64,000 nucleotides of DNA, taken from positions 113 to 64,112 of the forward strand of contig NZ_QVQV01000005.1 of NCBI RefSeq assembly GCF_003429005.1. Reading direction: 5' to 3'. Under the pieces are notes generated by a model. It worked only from the letters and a program-made list of their open reading frames with translations, made no database searches and was not told the DNA's origin. This DNA is from Paraburkholderia sp. DHOC27. Lineage in GTDB: Bacteria; Pseudomonadota; Gammaproteobacteria; Burkholderiales; Burkholderiaceae. This document shows, piece after piece, positions 16,225 through 25,532 of this stretch. The number at the start of each line of letters is the position of its first letter. Positions within the stretch are counted from its first letter, which is position 1. The translations under genes were made by a program, and so were the position numbers.

Positions 16225-17343
16225 TCAAGCAATCCGTTCTTCGTTGGACGGATCGAACAGCACCGCCTTCGACACGTCGAACAGCAACGTCATGTTGTTG
16301 AGCGGCTGCGGATTCGATGCCGGGTGCACGCGGCTCACCACGCGCTTGCCGTTGACCTGTGCGAACACCAGCGTATCCGGACCGGTCGGCTCGATCACGT
16401 CGACCTTCACTTCGATCGGCTGCAATTGCGCATCTTCGACGTTGTGCGCGCTGCGAGCGTCCGTGATGCGTTCCGGGCGCAGACCCAGAATCACGTCCTT
16501 GCCCACATGGCCCTTCACCTTCGCCGAGTTGAACGGCAGATTCAGCACGCTGCGCTTGATGCCGGTATCGATCTCGACACCCACGCCCGCGCCCTGCTCC
16601 ACCAGCTTGCCTTGGATGAAGTTCATCGGCGGCGCGCCGATGAAGCCCGCCACGAACAGGTTCGATGGCGAATCATAGATGTCCTGCGGTGCGCCAAACT
16701 GTTGCACCACGCCGTCCTTCATCACCGCGATACGATCGCCCAGCGTCATTGCTTCGATCTGATCGTGCGTCACGTAGACGATCGTCGTGCCGAGGCGTTG
16801 ATGCAGCAGCTTGATTTCCGAACGCATTTCGATCCGCAGCTTCGCGTCCAGGTTCGACAGCGGCTCGTCGAACAGGAACATCACCGGATCGCGTGCGAGC
16901 GCACGGCCCATTGCCACGCGCTGGCGCTGACCGCCGGACAGTTGTCCCGGCTTGCGATCCAGCAGGTGCTGGATCTGCAGCATGCTGGAGACGCGATCCA
17001 CGATCTGCGCCTGCTCCTGCTTCGGCACCTTGCGGATGCCAAGGCCGAACGAAATGTTGTCGCGCACCGTCATGGACGGATACAGCGCGTACGACTGGAA
17101 CACCATTGCGATATCGCGATCTTTCGGCGACAGGTTGTTCACCGTCTTGCCGTCGATCTGGATCTCACCCTTCGTTACGGTCTCAAGACCGGCAATCATG
17201 TTGAGCAGCGTCGACTTACCGCAGCCCGAGCCGCCCACCAGAATCAGGAACTGGCCGTCTTCGATGTCGATGTTGACACCCTTCAGGACCGGCACCCCGT
17301 TCGGGTAGGTCTTGTACACGTCACGGATGGAAAGGCTTGCCAT
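16225..17343 (-). CDS. Sugar ABC transporter ATP-binding protein (MalK/UgpC type)
   Basis: The ATPase of a CUT1 carbohydrate importer, 372 aa: Walker A GGSGCGKST at about residue 38, Q-loop FQSYALYPSMTV, signature LSGGQRQRVAMGRAL, Walker B VMFLFDEPLSNLD, H-loop YVTHDQIEAM, then a C-terminal TOBE/regulatory region of about 130 residues (LGLRPERITD, VDVIEPTGPDTLV). As last gene of the minus-strand operon with two permeases and a binding protein, it powers the glucose-type transporter described there. MalK-like ATPases often serve several CUT1 systems, so it may energise more than one. The gap to the upstream permease is about 120 bases. Confidence 0.93.
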   Translation of the reverse strand: MASLSIRDVYKTYPNGVPVLKGVNIDIEDGQFLILVGGSGCGKSTLLNMIAGLETVTKGEIQIDGKTVNNLSPKDRDIAMVFQSYALYPSMTVRDNISFGLGIRKVPKQEQAQIVDRVSSMLQIQHLLDRKPGQLSGGQRQRVAMGRALARDPVMFLFDEPLSNLDAKLRIEMRSEIKLLHQRLGTTIVYVTHDQIEAMTLGDRIAVMKDGVVQQFGAPQDIYDSPSNLFVAGFIGAPPMNFIQGKLVEQGAGVGVEIDTGIKRSVLNLPFNSAKVKGHVGKDVILGLRPERITDARSAHNVEDAQLQPIEVKVDVIEPTGPDTLVFAQVNGKRVVSRVHPASNPQPLNNMTLLFDVSKAVLFDPSNEERIA

Positions 17344-17462
17344 GCTGTGAATCCTCTTGTCTCTGATACAGCTTCAGGTGCGTCGCGCGAGGCGGCGCAG
17401 GCCGGATGCCGGTTCGCGCCGCAGCCGCCATGTATGCGGCACGCTGCGGCAATCGTTTTGGG

Positions 17463-18320
17463 TTAGCCCTTCACTGCGCCTGCCGTCAGGCCGCGCACGA
17501 AGTAACGGCCGGCGATGATGTAGACGAGCAACGTAGGCAGCGCGGCGATGATGGCCCCTGCCATGTCGACGTTGTATTCCTTCACACCAGTCGACGTATT
17601 CACCAGGTTGTTCAGCGCCACCGTGATCGGCATCGAATCGACACCCGAGAACACGATACCGAACAGGAAGTCATTCCAGATCTGCGTGAATTGCCAGATC
17701 AGGCAAACCATGAAGATCGGCAACGACACCGGCAGCAGGATCTTCGAGAAGATCAGGAAGAAGCCTGCGCCGTCGATGCGCGCCGCCTTCACCAGTTCAG
17801 CCGGAATGCTGACGTAGAAGTTGCGGAAGAACATCGTCGTGAACGCGATACCGTACACCACGTGCACCAGCACCAGCCCGGCCACCGTGTTCGACAGGCC
17901 CATCGCCCCTTCGAAACGCGCCATCGGCAACAGGATGGCCTGGAAGGGGATGAAACAGCCCACCAGCAACATCGTGAAGAGGATGTCCGCGCCACGGAAG
18001 CGCCAGTGCGTGAGCACATAGCCGTTGAACGCGCCGATGATCGACGAGAGCAGCACGGCCGGAATCACCATGCGCACGGAGTTCATGAAGAACGGCTCCA
18101 TGCCGTCACAACGCACACCCGTACACGCCTGGCTCCATGCCTTGATCCACGGCGCGAAGGTGGGGTGCGACGGCGGCGTGAGCAGGTTGCCGGTACGCAG
18201 TTGATCAATGTCCTTGAACGACGTGGACAGCATCACGTACAGCGGGAACAGGAAGTACAACGCAAACAGAATCAGCGCCGCATAAATGACGGCACGGCTG
18301 ATCGTCATCTTAGGCTGCAT
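17463..18320 (-). CDS. gtsC: Sugar ABC transporter permease, MalG/GtsC type
   Basis: A 285-aa inner-membrane protein with six helices (VIYAALILFALYFLFPLYVM at the start) and the EAA loop ELVKAARIDGAGFFLIFSKILLP facing the ATPase. A long first periplasmic loop carries SFKDIDQLRTGNLLTPPSHP. It is the second permease of a CUT1 importer; the gene overlaps the preceding permease gene by 11 bases. Pairing with a glucose-type binding protein and divergence from zwf-pgl-glk points to glucose uptake (GtsABC of Pseudomonas). Mannose or other hexoses are possible. Confidence 0.88.
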   Translation of the reverse strand: MQPKMTISRAVIYAALILFALYFLFPLYVMLSTSFKDIDQLRTGNLLTPPSHPTFAPWIKAWSQACTGVRCDGMEPFFMNSVRMVIPAVLLSSIIGAFNGYVLTHWRFRGADILFTMLLVGCFIPFQAILLPMARFEGAMGLSNTVAGLVLVHVVYGIAFTTMFFRNFYVSIPAELVKAARIDGAGFFLIFSKILLPVSLPIFMVCLIWQFTQIWNDFLFGIVFSGVDSMPITVALNNLVNTSTGVKEYNVDMAGAIIAALPTLLVYIIAGRYFVRGLTAGAVKG

Positions 18321-19251
18321 TACGCGTGCTCCTCGATTCCATATACATCAGCGGCACGAGCACGGCCACGACGGTTGCGAGCATCATCATCGACGATGCA
18401 GCGCCGACGCCCAATTGCCCGCGGTTAAACGAAAACGTGTACATGAACATCGCGGGCAGCGACGACGAAGTACCCGGGCCACCCGCCGTCAATGCGACGA
18501 CGAGGTCGAAGGTCTTGATCGTGATGTGGCAGAGAATCAGCAGCACGGAGAAAAACACCGGGCGCATGCTCGGAATCACGATCTTGCGGTAGATGGTCGG
18601 CAAGGTCGCGCCGTCCACCTGTGCCGCCTTGAAAATTTCCGCATCCACGCCGCGCAGACCGGCGAGGAACAGGGCCATCACGAAACCGGTGGACTGCCAT
18701 ACGGCCGCGATCACGATACAGAAGATGGCACGGTCCGGATTGTCCAGCCAGTCGAACTGGAAGCTCGTCCAGCCCCAGTCATGCAGCACCTTTTGCATGC
18801 CGAGATTGGGGTTGAGAATCCATTGCCATGCCGTGCCGGTCACGATGAACGACAGCGCCATCGGATACAGGAACACCGCGCGCAACGCACCTTCGTTGCG
18901 GATACGCTGGTCGAGCAGGATGGCGAGGAACAGACCGAGCCCCACGCAGATGGCGATGAACGGAATGCCGAACCAGCCAAGGTTCGCAGCCGAGGTCCAC
19001 CAGACGTCGTTATCGAACAACTCCCGATAACGGTCCAGACCCACGAATTCGTAGCGCGGCATCAATCGCGAATTCGACAGCGACAGATAGCCGGTGATAA
19101 CAATGAAGCCGTACACGAACACAATGCTGATCGCGATGCTGGGAGCAAGCACCAGCTTCGGAATCCAGCGGTCGGCGAGCGCCGCCATTGGCGACGTGCG
19201 GCGGGTCACGGCGGCCGTGGATTTCCCGTTTCCGCTAAGAGAAGCAGTCAC
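18310..19251 (-). CDS. gtsB: Sugar ABC transporter permease, MalF/GtsB type
   Basis: 313 aa with a cytoplasmic N-terminal extension, then about six helices (LVLAPSIAISIVFVYGFIVI first) and the EAA loop KAAQVDGATLPTIYRKIVIPSM. It starts with GTG at 19251. It forms the channel together with the overlapping GtsC-type permease. About 190 bases separate it from the binding-protein gene, often the site of processing that lets the binding protein be made in excess; no clear hairpin was picked out there. Confidence 0.88.
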   Translation of the reverse strand: MTASLSGNGKSTAAVTRRTSPMAALADRWIPKLVLAPSIAISIVFVYGFIVITGYLSLSNSRLMPRYEFVGLDRYRELFDNDVWWTSAANLGWFGIPFIAICVGLGLFLAILLDQRIRNEGALRAVFLYPMALSFIVTGTAWQWILNPNLGMQKVLHDWGWTSFQFDWLDNPDRAIFCIVIAAVWQSTGFVMALFLAGLRGVDAEIFKAAQVDGATLPTIYRKIVIPSMRPVFFSVLLILCHITIKTFDLVVALTAGGPGTSSSLPAMFMYTFSFNRGQLGVGAASSMMMLATVVAVLVPLMYMESRSTRNAA

Positions 19252-19442
19252 TACATGACTCCTGAAACTTTGCCGTCCATCGCTGCGCGTGACACCTGCA
19301 ACGCGCGCAACCTGGAAGCGGCCTGGGCTGTGACTCTGGGTACATCTTCATGCTTGATACGCCTGAAGCCTTGAAACATGCAGCCTGAGGCTGAAGCGCC
19401 CGGTTGCGCGTGGAGTCGCAACCGGGCGCCCTGCTACCTTGC

Positions 19443-20690
19443 TTACTTCGTCTTCGCTGCCTTCGCGAGCGCTTCAACTGCGCTCTTCGAATCTTGCGTC
19501 GAGTTCATGAACTTCGTCACGACGTCGGTGATTGCACCAGCCGTTGCGTCAGGCTGAGCCATACCGTGTGCCAGCGACGGAACATAACCGCCAGCCTTGA
19601 TCGCCGTCTGTTCGTCGGCGTACGACTGCTTGCCGCAGGCGTCGAACTTGTCCATGTTCACACCAAGGCGAACCGGAATCGAACCCTTGTACAGGCTGAA
19701 CTGCTCCTGGAAGTCCGGGCTCATGATGGTCTTGGCAAGTGCCAGCTGGCCAGCCGTTGCATCCTTCGCGCCCTTCTGTGCGAAGAACACGAACGAGTCG
19801 ACGTTGAACGTGTAGCCCTTGGCCGTACCCGGCACCGGTGCGCAGACATAGTCCGTACCCGGCTGCTTGTTCGCGTTCGCGAACTCGCCCTTCGCCCAGT
19901 CGCCCATGAACTGCATACCGGCCTTGCCGTTGATGACCATGGCCGTTGCCAGGTTCCAGTCGCGGCCGGTACGGCCGTTGTCCATGTACGACTCGATCTT
20001 GCGAACCGTGTCGAACACGCCGACCATCTGTTGCGAGGTCAGGGTCTTCTGGTCGAGGTCGACGATTGCCTTCTTGTAGAAGTCAGCGCCTTGCGACAGC
20101 ACCACGTCTTCCCACAGCGTCAGGTCTTGCCACGGTTGACCGCCGGCAGCGACCGGCTGGATGCCGGCAGCCTTCAGCTTGTCAGCGAGGGCGAAGAATT
20201 CCGGCCACGTTGCCGGCGGCTGTGCGCCAACCTTGTCGAGCGCCGACTTGTTGATCCACAGCCAGTTCACGCGGTGCACCGAGAACGGTGCTGCGACGTA
20301 GTGGCCGTCAGCGTGCATGATCTTGTCGATCTGCGGCGGCAGGTTCTTCTTCCAGTCGCCGGCGACGGAGTCGATCGGCACCAGCACGCCCTGCTCCGCC
20401 CATTCCTGGATCAGCGGACCCTTGATCTGTGCTGCGCTCGGCGCGTTACCCGAGATCACTTGCGTCTTCAGTGCCGTCATGGCGGCTGCACCTGCACCGC
20501 CCGCAACCGCGAAGTCCTTCCAGGTGTACCCCTGCTTCTGCATGTCGTCCTTCAGGACGCCGACAGCCTTCGATTCGCCGCCCGAGGTCCACCAGTGCAG
20601 CACTTCGATCGACTCGGCTGCCTGAACTGCCGACACGCCACACATCAGACCTGCGGCGCACAAAGCGCCCATGATCGCGCGAAATTTCAT
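19443..20690 (-). CDS. gtsA: Glucose-type ABC transporter substrate-binding protein
   Basis: A 415-aa periplasmic protein with a classical signal peptide (IMGALCAAGLMCGVSAVQAAES) and the extracellular solute-binding family 1 fold: EVLHWWTSGGE, NRVNWLWINK-type hinge segment, GKAGMQFMGDWAKGEF, GTDYVCAPVPGTAKGYTFNVD. These segments are typical of GtsA-like glucose/mannose binders. AGGAG lies a few bases before ATG 20690. It is first in the operon, divergent from zwf across a 510-base region that holds a HexR-like site near zwf. Sugar identity is inferred from the neighbours, all steps of glucose entry into the Entner-Doudoroff route. Confidence 0.9.
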   Translation of the reverse strand: MKFRAIMGALCAAGLMCGVSAVQAAESIEVLHWWTSGGESKAVGVLKDDMQKQGYTWKDFAVAGGAGAAAMTALKTQVISGNAPSAAQIKGPLIQEWAEQGVLVPIDSVAGDWKKNLPPQIDKIMHADGHYVAAPFSVHRVNWLWINKSALDKVGAQPPATWPEFFALADKLKAAGIQPVAAGGQPWQDLTLWEDVVLSQGADFYKKAIVDLDQKTLTSQQMVGVFDTVRKIESYMDNGRTGRDWNLATAMVINGKAGMQFMGDWAKGEFANANKQPGTDYVCAPVPGTAKGYTFNVDSFVFFAQKGAKDATAGQLALAKTIMSPDFQEQFSLYKGSIPVRLGVNMDKFDACGKQSYADEQTAIKAGGYVPSLAHGMAQPDATAGAITDVVTKFMNSTQDSKSAVEALAKAAKTK

Positions 20691-21103
20691 TGCTTATCTC
20701 CTCCAGACACCTGAACAAAAAACAAATGGCCCCTGATGTCGCCAGGGTGCTGTGGTTGGTTCAAAACAGGCAAAACACTGGGCGATCGAGCCTCGGCCGG
20801 GCGCATGCGCGTGCATGGGCCGGCGTGCCGACGTTCGGCCGCAGGAAGCTCAGAAGATGAGTGGTACGGAATGCAACTTGACTGTCTCCTCTTTTGATTT
20901 TTGCCTGCCCGCGTCGCGCGCGGCAGACTCGAGGTGACCCACACGTTAACCCGGACACAGCGCGCTGCCGATTGCCGCCGGCGAACCCGCTGGCACGTGC
21001 AAAAACGTAATGTCCATTAACATGAAGGGGACGCCTGCCGATTCGGGAAAACGCGCATCTTGCTTACCCTCGCACGCTTTTTTCATCGAATTAGCGCTAC
21101 CTC

Positions 21104-21131
21104 TTGATTTGGATTGTAGTTAAACTACAAT
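21104..21131 (+). promoter_or_regulatory. zwf promoter
   Basis: TTGATT (21104-21109) and TACAAT (21126-21131) are separated by 16 bases, 70 bases upstream of the zwf start. The -10 lies entirely inside the palindromic operator. Confidence 0.7.
21113..21131. promoter_or_regulatory. HexR operator candidate
   Basis: ATTGTAGTTAAACTACAAT is a perfect 8-3-8 palindrome. It matches the known HexR pattern TTGTARTTxAAYTACAA seen in front of zwf in pseudomonads and Shewanella. HexR repression is normally lifted by KDPG. The regulator is probably the RpiR half of the Glk fusion three genes downstream, giving feedback control. Confidence 0.85.
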
Positions 21132-21200
21132 TCAGTGTCAAAAAAAATTTTATCGGACTACGGTCGCCTGGAAGCGACCTTCGGACATCGACGGAGACAC

Positions 21201-22661
21201 ATGCTTACCGATTCAAGTTTCACCTTCGTTCTCTTCGGCGGAACCGGCGATCTGTCGATGCGCAAGATCCTGCCGGCTTTGTTTGAAGCACACCGTGCGA
21301 GCATGCTGGCGGAAAGCGGCAAGATCGTGGGGGTGGCGCGTCATGCGGAAGATCGCGAGGGTTACATCGAGTGGGTGAACGAGCACGTCAAGCCGTATGT
21401 CTCGAAGAACGGTCTCGATGAAGCAGCGTGGGACAGCTTCCTGAAGCGTATCGAGTATGTGAAGCTCGACCTTGGCAAGCCCGAAGACTTCGCGCTGCTG
21501 CGCGAGGCCGTGAATCCGCTGCCCGGTATCCGCGTCTTCTATCTGGCCACGGGGCCTTCGTTGTTCGTGCCGATCTGCCGCGCGCTCGCCGCGGTTGGCC
21601 TGAACAACAACGCGCGCATCGTGCTGGAAAAACCGCTCGGCTACGACCTGAAGTCGTCCAACGCCATCAACGACGCGGTGGGCGAAATCTTCGCCGAAGA
21701 ACAGATCTACCGGATCGACCACTACCTCGGTAAGGAGCCGGTGCAGAACCTGCTCGCGCTGCGCTTCGGCAACGCGCTGTTCGAACCGCTGTGGCGCCGC
21801 GAATGGGTAGAAAGCATCCAGCTCACCATTGCCGAAGAACTCGGCGTCGAAGCGCGCGGCGACTTCTACGACAACACCGGCGCGCTGCGCGACATGGTGC
21901 AGAACCACTTGCTGCAGCTGCTTTCCATCGTTGCTATGGAACCGCCGCATTCGATGGATTCGGATTCGGTGCGCGACGAAAAGCTGCGCGTGCTGCGGGC
22001 GCTCAAGCCCATCGATCCGCGCGACATCGGCAAGGTCGCGGTGCGTGGCCAGTATCACTCCGGCGTGATCCGCGGTTCCGCCGTGCCGGCCTACGCTACC
22101 GAAGCCGGCGTGAAGCCAGACAGCACGACGGAGACCTTCGTCGCACTGAAAGTGGAGATCGAAAACTGGCGCTGGGCCGGCGTGCCGTTCTTCCTGCGTA
22201 CCGGCAAGCGGCTCGCCGACCGGGTCGCGGAGATCGTCGTGAACTTTCGTCCGGTGCCGCATTCGGCGCTCGGTCCCACCGCGTTGCGCCCGGGTGCGAA
22301 CCGGCTGGTGATCCGGCTGCAACCCAATGAAATGATCCGGCTCTACTGCCTCGCCAAGCAACCGGGCGAAGGCATGAACCTGTCCAGCGTGCACCTCGAC
22401 CTCGCCTTCGACCAGTTCTTCCGCGAAGGCCAGATGGAGGCGTATCAGCGCCTGCTGCTCGACGTCATCAACGGCCGTCTTGCGCTGTTCGTGCGGCGCG
22501 ACGAGCAGGAAGCGGCATGGCGCTGGGTCGAACCGATCCTGAACGAATGGGCGGCCAGCAACAAGCCGCCCAAGCCCTATGCAGCAGGCACGTGGGGACC
22601 GGCGGCTTCCAGCGCGATGCTTGCGCAGCATGGCACCTGCTGGCTCGAAGAAGAAAACTGA
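21201..22661 (+). CDS. zwf: Glucose-6-phosphate 1-dehydrogenase
   Basis: Oxidises glucose-6-phosphate to 6-phosphogluconolactone with NADP (or NAD), the first step of the Entner-Doudoroff and pentose phosphate routes. 486 aa with the nucleotide-binding FGGTGDLSMRKILPALF at the start, the active-site RIDHYLGKEPVQNL (about residue 175), and conserved MVQNHLLQLLSIVAMEPP, FFLRTGKRL and DVINGRLALFVRRDEQEAAWRWVEP (shown here by its parts). ATG 21201 follows GGAGACAC and is the family start; the upstream in-frame ATG at 21135 lies just after the operator. First gene of zwf-pgl-glk/hexR. Confidence 0.97.
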   Translation: MLTDSSFTFVLFGGTGDLSMRKILPALFEAHRASMLAESGKIVGVARHAEDREGYIEWVNEHVKPYVSKNGLDEAAWDSFLKRIEYVKLDLGKPEDFALLREAVNPLPGIRVFYLATGPSLFVPICRALAAVGLNNNARIVLEKPLGYDLKSSNAINDAVGEIFAEEQIYRIDHYLGKEPVQNLLALRFGNALFEPLWRREWVESIQLTIAEELGVEARGDFYDNTGALRDMVQNHLLQLLSIVAMEPPHSMDSDSVRDEKLRVLRALKPIDPRDIGKVAVRGQYHSGVIRGSAVPAYATEAGVKPDSTTETFVALKVEIENWRWAGVPFFLRTGKRLADRVAEIVVNFRPVPHSALGPTALRPGANRLVIRLQPNEMIRLYCLAKQPGEGMNLSSVHLDLAFDQFFREGQMEAYQRLLLDVINGRLALFVRRDEQEAAWRWVEPILNEWAASNKPPKPYAAGTWGPAASSAMLAQHGTCWLEEEN

Positions 22662-22861
22662 CGGGCGGCGGCGCGGCGTGATCATGCGACCACCCCGCGT
22701 CTGCCACCGCATGGTTTCACCTATTCGCTGAACGGGGTGGCGCCATAACGGTGACGGTGACAGCACCCGGTTGCGGTCTACCGCATCCGGTCCGTGCATC
22801 ATCAGCGTCACGCGTTACGGCATATCTCGCAGACCTCACAAGAATGCAGTACGGAGGAGAA

Positions 22862-23563
22862 ATGATCGAGCTTCACGCTTTCGAAGATCAGCAAGCCCAA
22901 TCCGATGCGCTGGCCAAAGCGGTGGGCGACGCATTGCATGCGTCGCTGGCCGCGCAGACCGGTGCATCAGCCGGCGCCGCCCAAGCGACGCTGGCCGTCT
23001 CGGGCGGCACGAGCCCGCGGCCGTTCCTGCAAACGTTATCCACGCAAGCCTTCGACTGGCCGCGCATTGCCGTGACGCTGGTCGACGACCGCTGGGTGGC
23101 CGACACCGACAAGGACAGCAATTCGCGTCTTGCGCACGAAACGCTGTTGCAGAACGCCGCCAAAGCCGCCGCGTTTTTCCCGCTGGTGGATTTCAGCCAG
23201 ACGCTCGACGCGCACGTCGCCGCGCTCAACGCCGATGCCAGCCGAAAGATTCCCGACGTTGCGATCCTCGGCATGGGCGAAGACGGCCATACCGCGTCGA
23301 TCTTCGCGGACTCGCCGGAGTGGGACTTTGCGCTCACGACGTCCGACCACTTTGTCGCCGTGCATCCGGGCGCTGCGCCGCATCCGCGCGTGAGCTGGTC
23401 GATGCCTGCGTTGAAGCAGGTGCGTCATCTATTTCTGTTGATTGCAGGACCGCGCAAGCTGGACGTGCTGAATGCCGCCGCCGCTGCGCCACAAAAAAAT
23501 GCCATCTCGAAGCTGGCAAACGACAAGGGAGTGAGACTCGATGTCTACTGGTGTGAAAAGTAA
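22862..23563 (+). CDS. pgl: 6-Phosphogluconolactonase
   Basis: Hydrolyses 6-phosphogluconolactone to 6-phosphogluconate. 233 aa with the glucosamine-6-phosphate-isomerase-like fold of the Pgl/DevB family: TLAVSGGTSPRPFLQTL (phosphate loop), VTLVDDRWVADTDKDSN, VAILGMGEDGHTASIFADSP (catalytic His/Asp region) and LFLLIAGPRKLDVL. ATG 22862 is preceded by GGAGGAG. An in-frame ATG further up lacks family similarity. The 3' end overlaps the glk-hexR start by 23 bases, indicating translational coupling. A 200-base gap after zwf has no terminator seen. Confidence 0.95.
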   Translation: MIELHAFEDQQAQSDALAKAVGDALHASLAAQTGASAGAAQATLAVSGGTSPRPFLQTLSTQAFDWPRIAVTLVDDRWVADTDKDSNSRLAHETLLQNAAKAAAFFPLVDFSQTLDAHVAALNADASRKIPDVAILGMGEDGHTASIFADSPEWDFALTTSDHFVAVHPGAAPHPRVSWSMPALKQVRHLFLLIAGPRKLDVLNAAAAAPQKNAISKLANDKGVRLDVYWCEK

Positions 23564-25457
23564 CGCCGTTCCAGGTGCGGGTCAGCATGCCGACGGACCC
23601 AGGCTGCTCGCCGACATCGGCGGCACCAATGCGCGCTTTGCGCTGGAGACGGGACCGGGCGAAATCGGCTCGGTGCAGGTGTACCCCTGCGCCGAGTATC
23701 CGGGCGTCGCCGAGGTCATCAAGAAGTACCTGAAAGATACGAAAATTGGCCGCGTGAATCATGCGGCGATTGCGATTGCGAACCCGGTCGACGGCGACCA
23801 GGTGAGCATGACCAACCACGACTGGACCTTTTCCATCGAGGCCACGCGCCGCGCGCTGGGCTTCGACACGCTGCTGGTGGTGAACGACTTCACCGCGCTG
23901 GCGATGGCGCTGCCGGGTCTCACCGACGCGCAACGCGTGCAGGTGGGCGGCGGCGCACGGCGGCCGAACAGCGTGATCGGTTTGCTGGGACCGGGCACGG
24001 GCATGGGCGTGTCGGGCCTGATTCCCGCAGACGACCGCTGGATTGCGCTGGGCAGCGAGGGCGGCCACGCCACGTTCGCACCCGCCGACGAACGCGAAGA
24101 CATCGTGCTGCAATATGCGCGCAAGAAGTGGTCGCACGTTTCGTTCGAGCGGGTGGCGGCGGGCCCCGGTATCGAGGTCATCTACCGTGCGCTGGCAGGA
24201 CGCGACAAGAAGCGCGTGCCCGCCAACTTCGACACGATCGAGATCGTCAAGCGCGCGCTGGAAGGTGAGCCGCTGGCCGCGGAATCCGTGGACGTGTTCT
24301 GCGGCATCCTGGGCACCTTCGCTGGCAATATCGCAGTGACGCTGGGTGCGCTGGGCGGCATCTACATTGGCGGCGGTGTGGTGCCGCGGCTGGGCGAATT
24401 CTTCGAGCGTTCGTCGTTCCGCAAGCGCTTCGAAGCGAAGGGCCGTTTCGAAGCGTATCTGCAGAACGTGCCCACGTACGTGATCACGGCAGAGTATCCG
24501 GCGTTCCTTGGCGTCTCCGCGATTCTGGCTGAACAGCTGTCGAATCGTGCCGGTGGCAGTTCGTCGGCCGTGTTCGAACGCATCCGTCAGATGCGCGATG
24601 CGCTGACGCCGGCTGAGCGACGCGTAGCGGACCTGGCGCTGAATCATCCGCGTTCGATCATCAACGATCCGATCGTCGACATTGCGCGCAAGGCCGACGT
24701 GAGCCAGCCGACGGTGATCCGCTTTTGCCGCTCGCTCGGTTGCCAGGGCTTGTCCGATTTCAAGCTGAAGCTGGCGACGGGCCTGACGGGCACGATCCCG
24801 GTGAGCCACAGCCAGGTGCACCTGGGCGACACTGCGACCGACTTCGGCGCGAAGGTGCTCGACAACACGATCTCGGCGATTCTGCAATTGCGCGAGCATC
24901 TGAATTTCGAGCATGTGGAACGGGCGATCGACCTGTTGAACGGCGCGCGCCGGATCGAGTTTTACGGCCTGGGCAATTCGAACATCGTCGCGCAGGACGC
25001 GCACTACAAGTTCTTCCGCTTCGGCATTCCGACGATTGCGTATGGCGACCTGTACATGCAGGCCGCGTCGGCTGCGTTGCTCGGCAAGGGCGACGTGATT
25101 GTGGCCGTGTCGAAGTCGGGACGCGCGCCGGAGTTGCTGCGCGTGCTGGAAGTAGCGATGCAGGCGGGCGCGCAGGTGATTGCGATTACGTCGAGCAATA
25201 CGCCGTTGGCGAAGCGCGCGACCGTGGCGCTGGAGACGGATCACATCGAGATTCGCGAGTCGCAGTTGTCGATGATTTCGCGGATTCTGCATCTGGTGAT
25301 GATTGATATTCTCGCCGTCGGGGTGGCGATTCGGCGGGCTGTGCCGAATGAGGAAGTGACTGAGGCGGTGTCTAAAGTGCGGCGTAGCGCGGATGATGAT
25401 GCTACTGCGGTGCTGGACTGGCTTAGTCATGGGGCGGCTTCTTCGGCCGCAGATTAA
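23541..25457 (+). CDS. glk: Glucokinase fused to an RpiR/HexR transcriptional regulator
   Basis: A 638-aa two-part protein. Residues about 15-335 are a bacterial glucokinase: LLADIGGTNARFAL (ATP phosphate loop), VVNDFTALAMALPG, LLGPGTGMGVSGLI and ALGSEGGHATFAP. Residues about 345-638 are an RpiR-family regulator: an N-terminal HTH (ALTPAERRVADLALNHPRS, KADVSQPTVIRFCRSLGC) followed by a SIS sugar-phosphate domain (IEFYGLGNSNIVAQDAHYKF, DVIVAVSKSGRAPELLRVL). This fusion is known from Burkholderia relatives. Kinase and KDPG-type sensor on one chain would tie glucose phosphorylation to repression of zwf. The start overlaps pgl. Confidence 0.95.
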   Translation: MSTGVKSNAVPGAGQHADGPRLLADIGGTNARFALETGPGEIGSVQVYPCAEYPGVAEVIKKYLKDTKIGRVNHAAIAIANPVDGDQVSMTNHDWTFSIEATRRALGFDTLLVVNDFTALAMALPGLTDAQRVQVGGGARRPNSVIGLLGPGTGMGVSGLIPADDRWIALGSEGGHATFAPADEREDIVLQYARKKWSHVSFERVAAGPGIEVIYRALAGRDKKRVPANFDTIEIVKRALEGEPLAAESVDVFCGILGTFAGNIAVTLGALGGIYIGGGVVPRLGEFFERSSFRKRFEAKGRFEAYLQNVPTYVITAEYPAFLGVSAILAEQLSNRAGGSSSAVFERIRQMRDALTPAERRVADLALNHPRSIINDPIVDIARKADVSQPTVIRFCRSLGCQGLSDFKLKLATGLTGTIPVSHSQVHLGDTATDFGAKVLDNTISAILQLREHLNFEHVERAIDLLNGARRIEFYGLGNSNIVAQDAHYKFFRFGIPTIAYGDLYMQAASAALLGKGDVIVAVSKSGRAPELLRVLEVAMQAGAQVIAITSSNTPLAKRATVALETDHIEIRESQLSMISRILHLVMIDILAVGVAIRRAVPNEEVTEAVSKVRRSADDDATAVLDWLSHGAASSAAD

Positions 25458-25462
25458 GGTTT

Positions 25463-25490
25463 GTTTTTTGTTTTTTGTTTTTTGTTTTTT
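25463..25490 (+). repeat. GTTTTTT tandem repeat after glk-hexR
   Basis: Four copies of the 7-mer GTTTTTT (approximately) directly follow the stop codon, inside a T-rich tract that continues to about 25615. Confidence 0.8.
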
Positions 25491-25498
25491 GCTCTGCG

Positions 25499-25532
25499 AG
25501 CGCTGGGGTTTTTTGACCCTGGCGCTTTTTTC
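25499..25532 (+). terminator. Intrinsic terminator of the zwf-pgl-glk/hexR operon
   Basis: AGCGC-TG-GGG pairs with CCC-TG-GCGCT around TTTTTTGA-type loop, directly followed by TTTTTT, about 42 bases after the glk-hexR stop. Confidence 0.7.

Larger units (their letters stand above)
20691..21200. other. Divergent gts/zwf control region
   Basis: No gene. The zwf-proximal end holds a TTGATT-N16-TACAAT promoter and a perfect palindrome overlapping the -10 (separate entries). No second copy of the palindrome was found near gtsA, so the transporter may be under different control or controlled at a distance. Confidence 0.6.

Noticed and set aside
23334..25430. A 698-codon minus-strand frame opposite pgl and glk-hexR
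   Set aside because: Arg/His-rich composition typical of the antisense of a high-GC gene; the plus strand encodes clear known proteins. The same applies to the long frames at 5931-7943 and 21213-22811.
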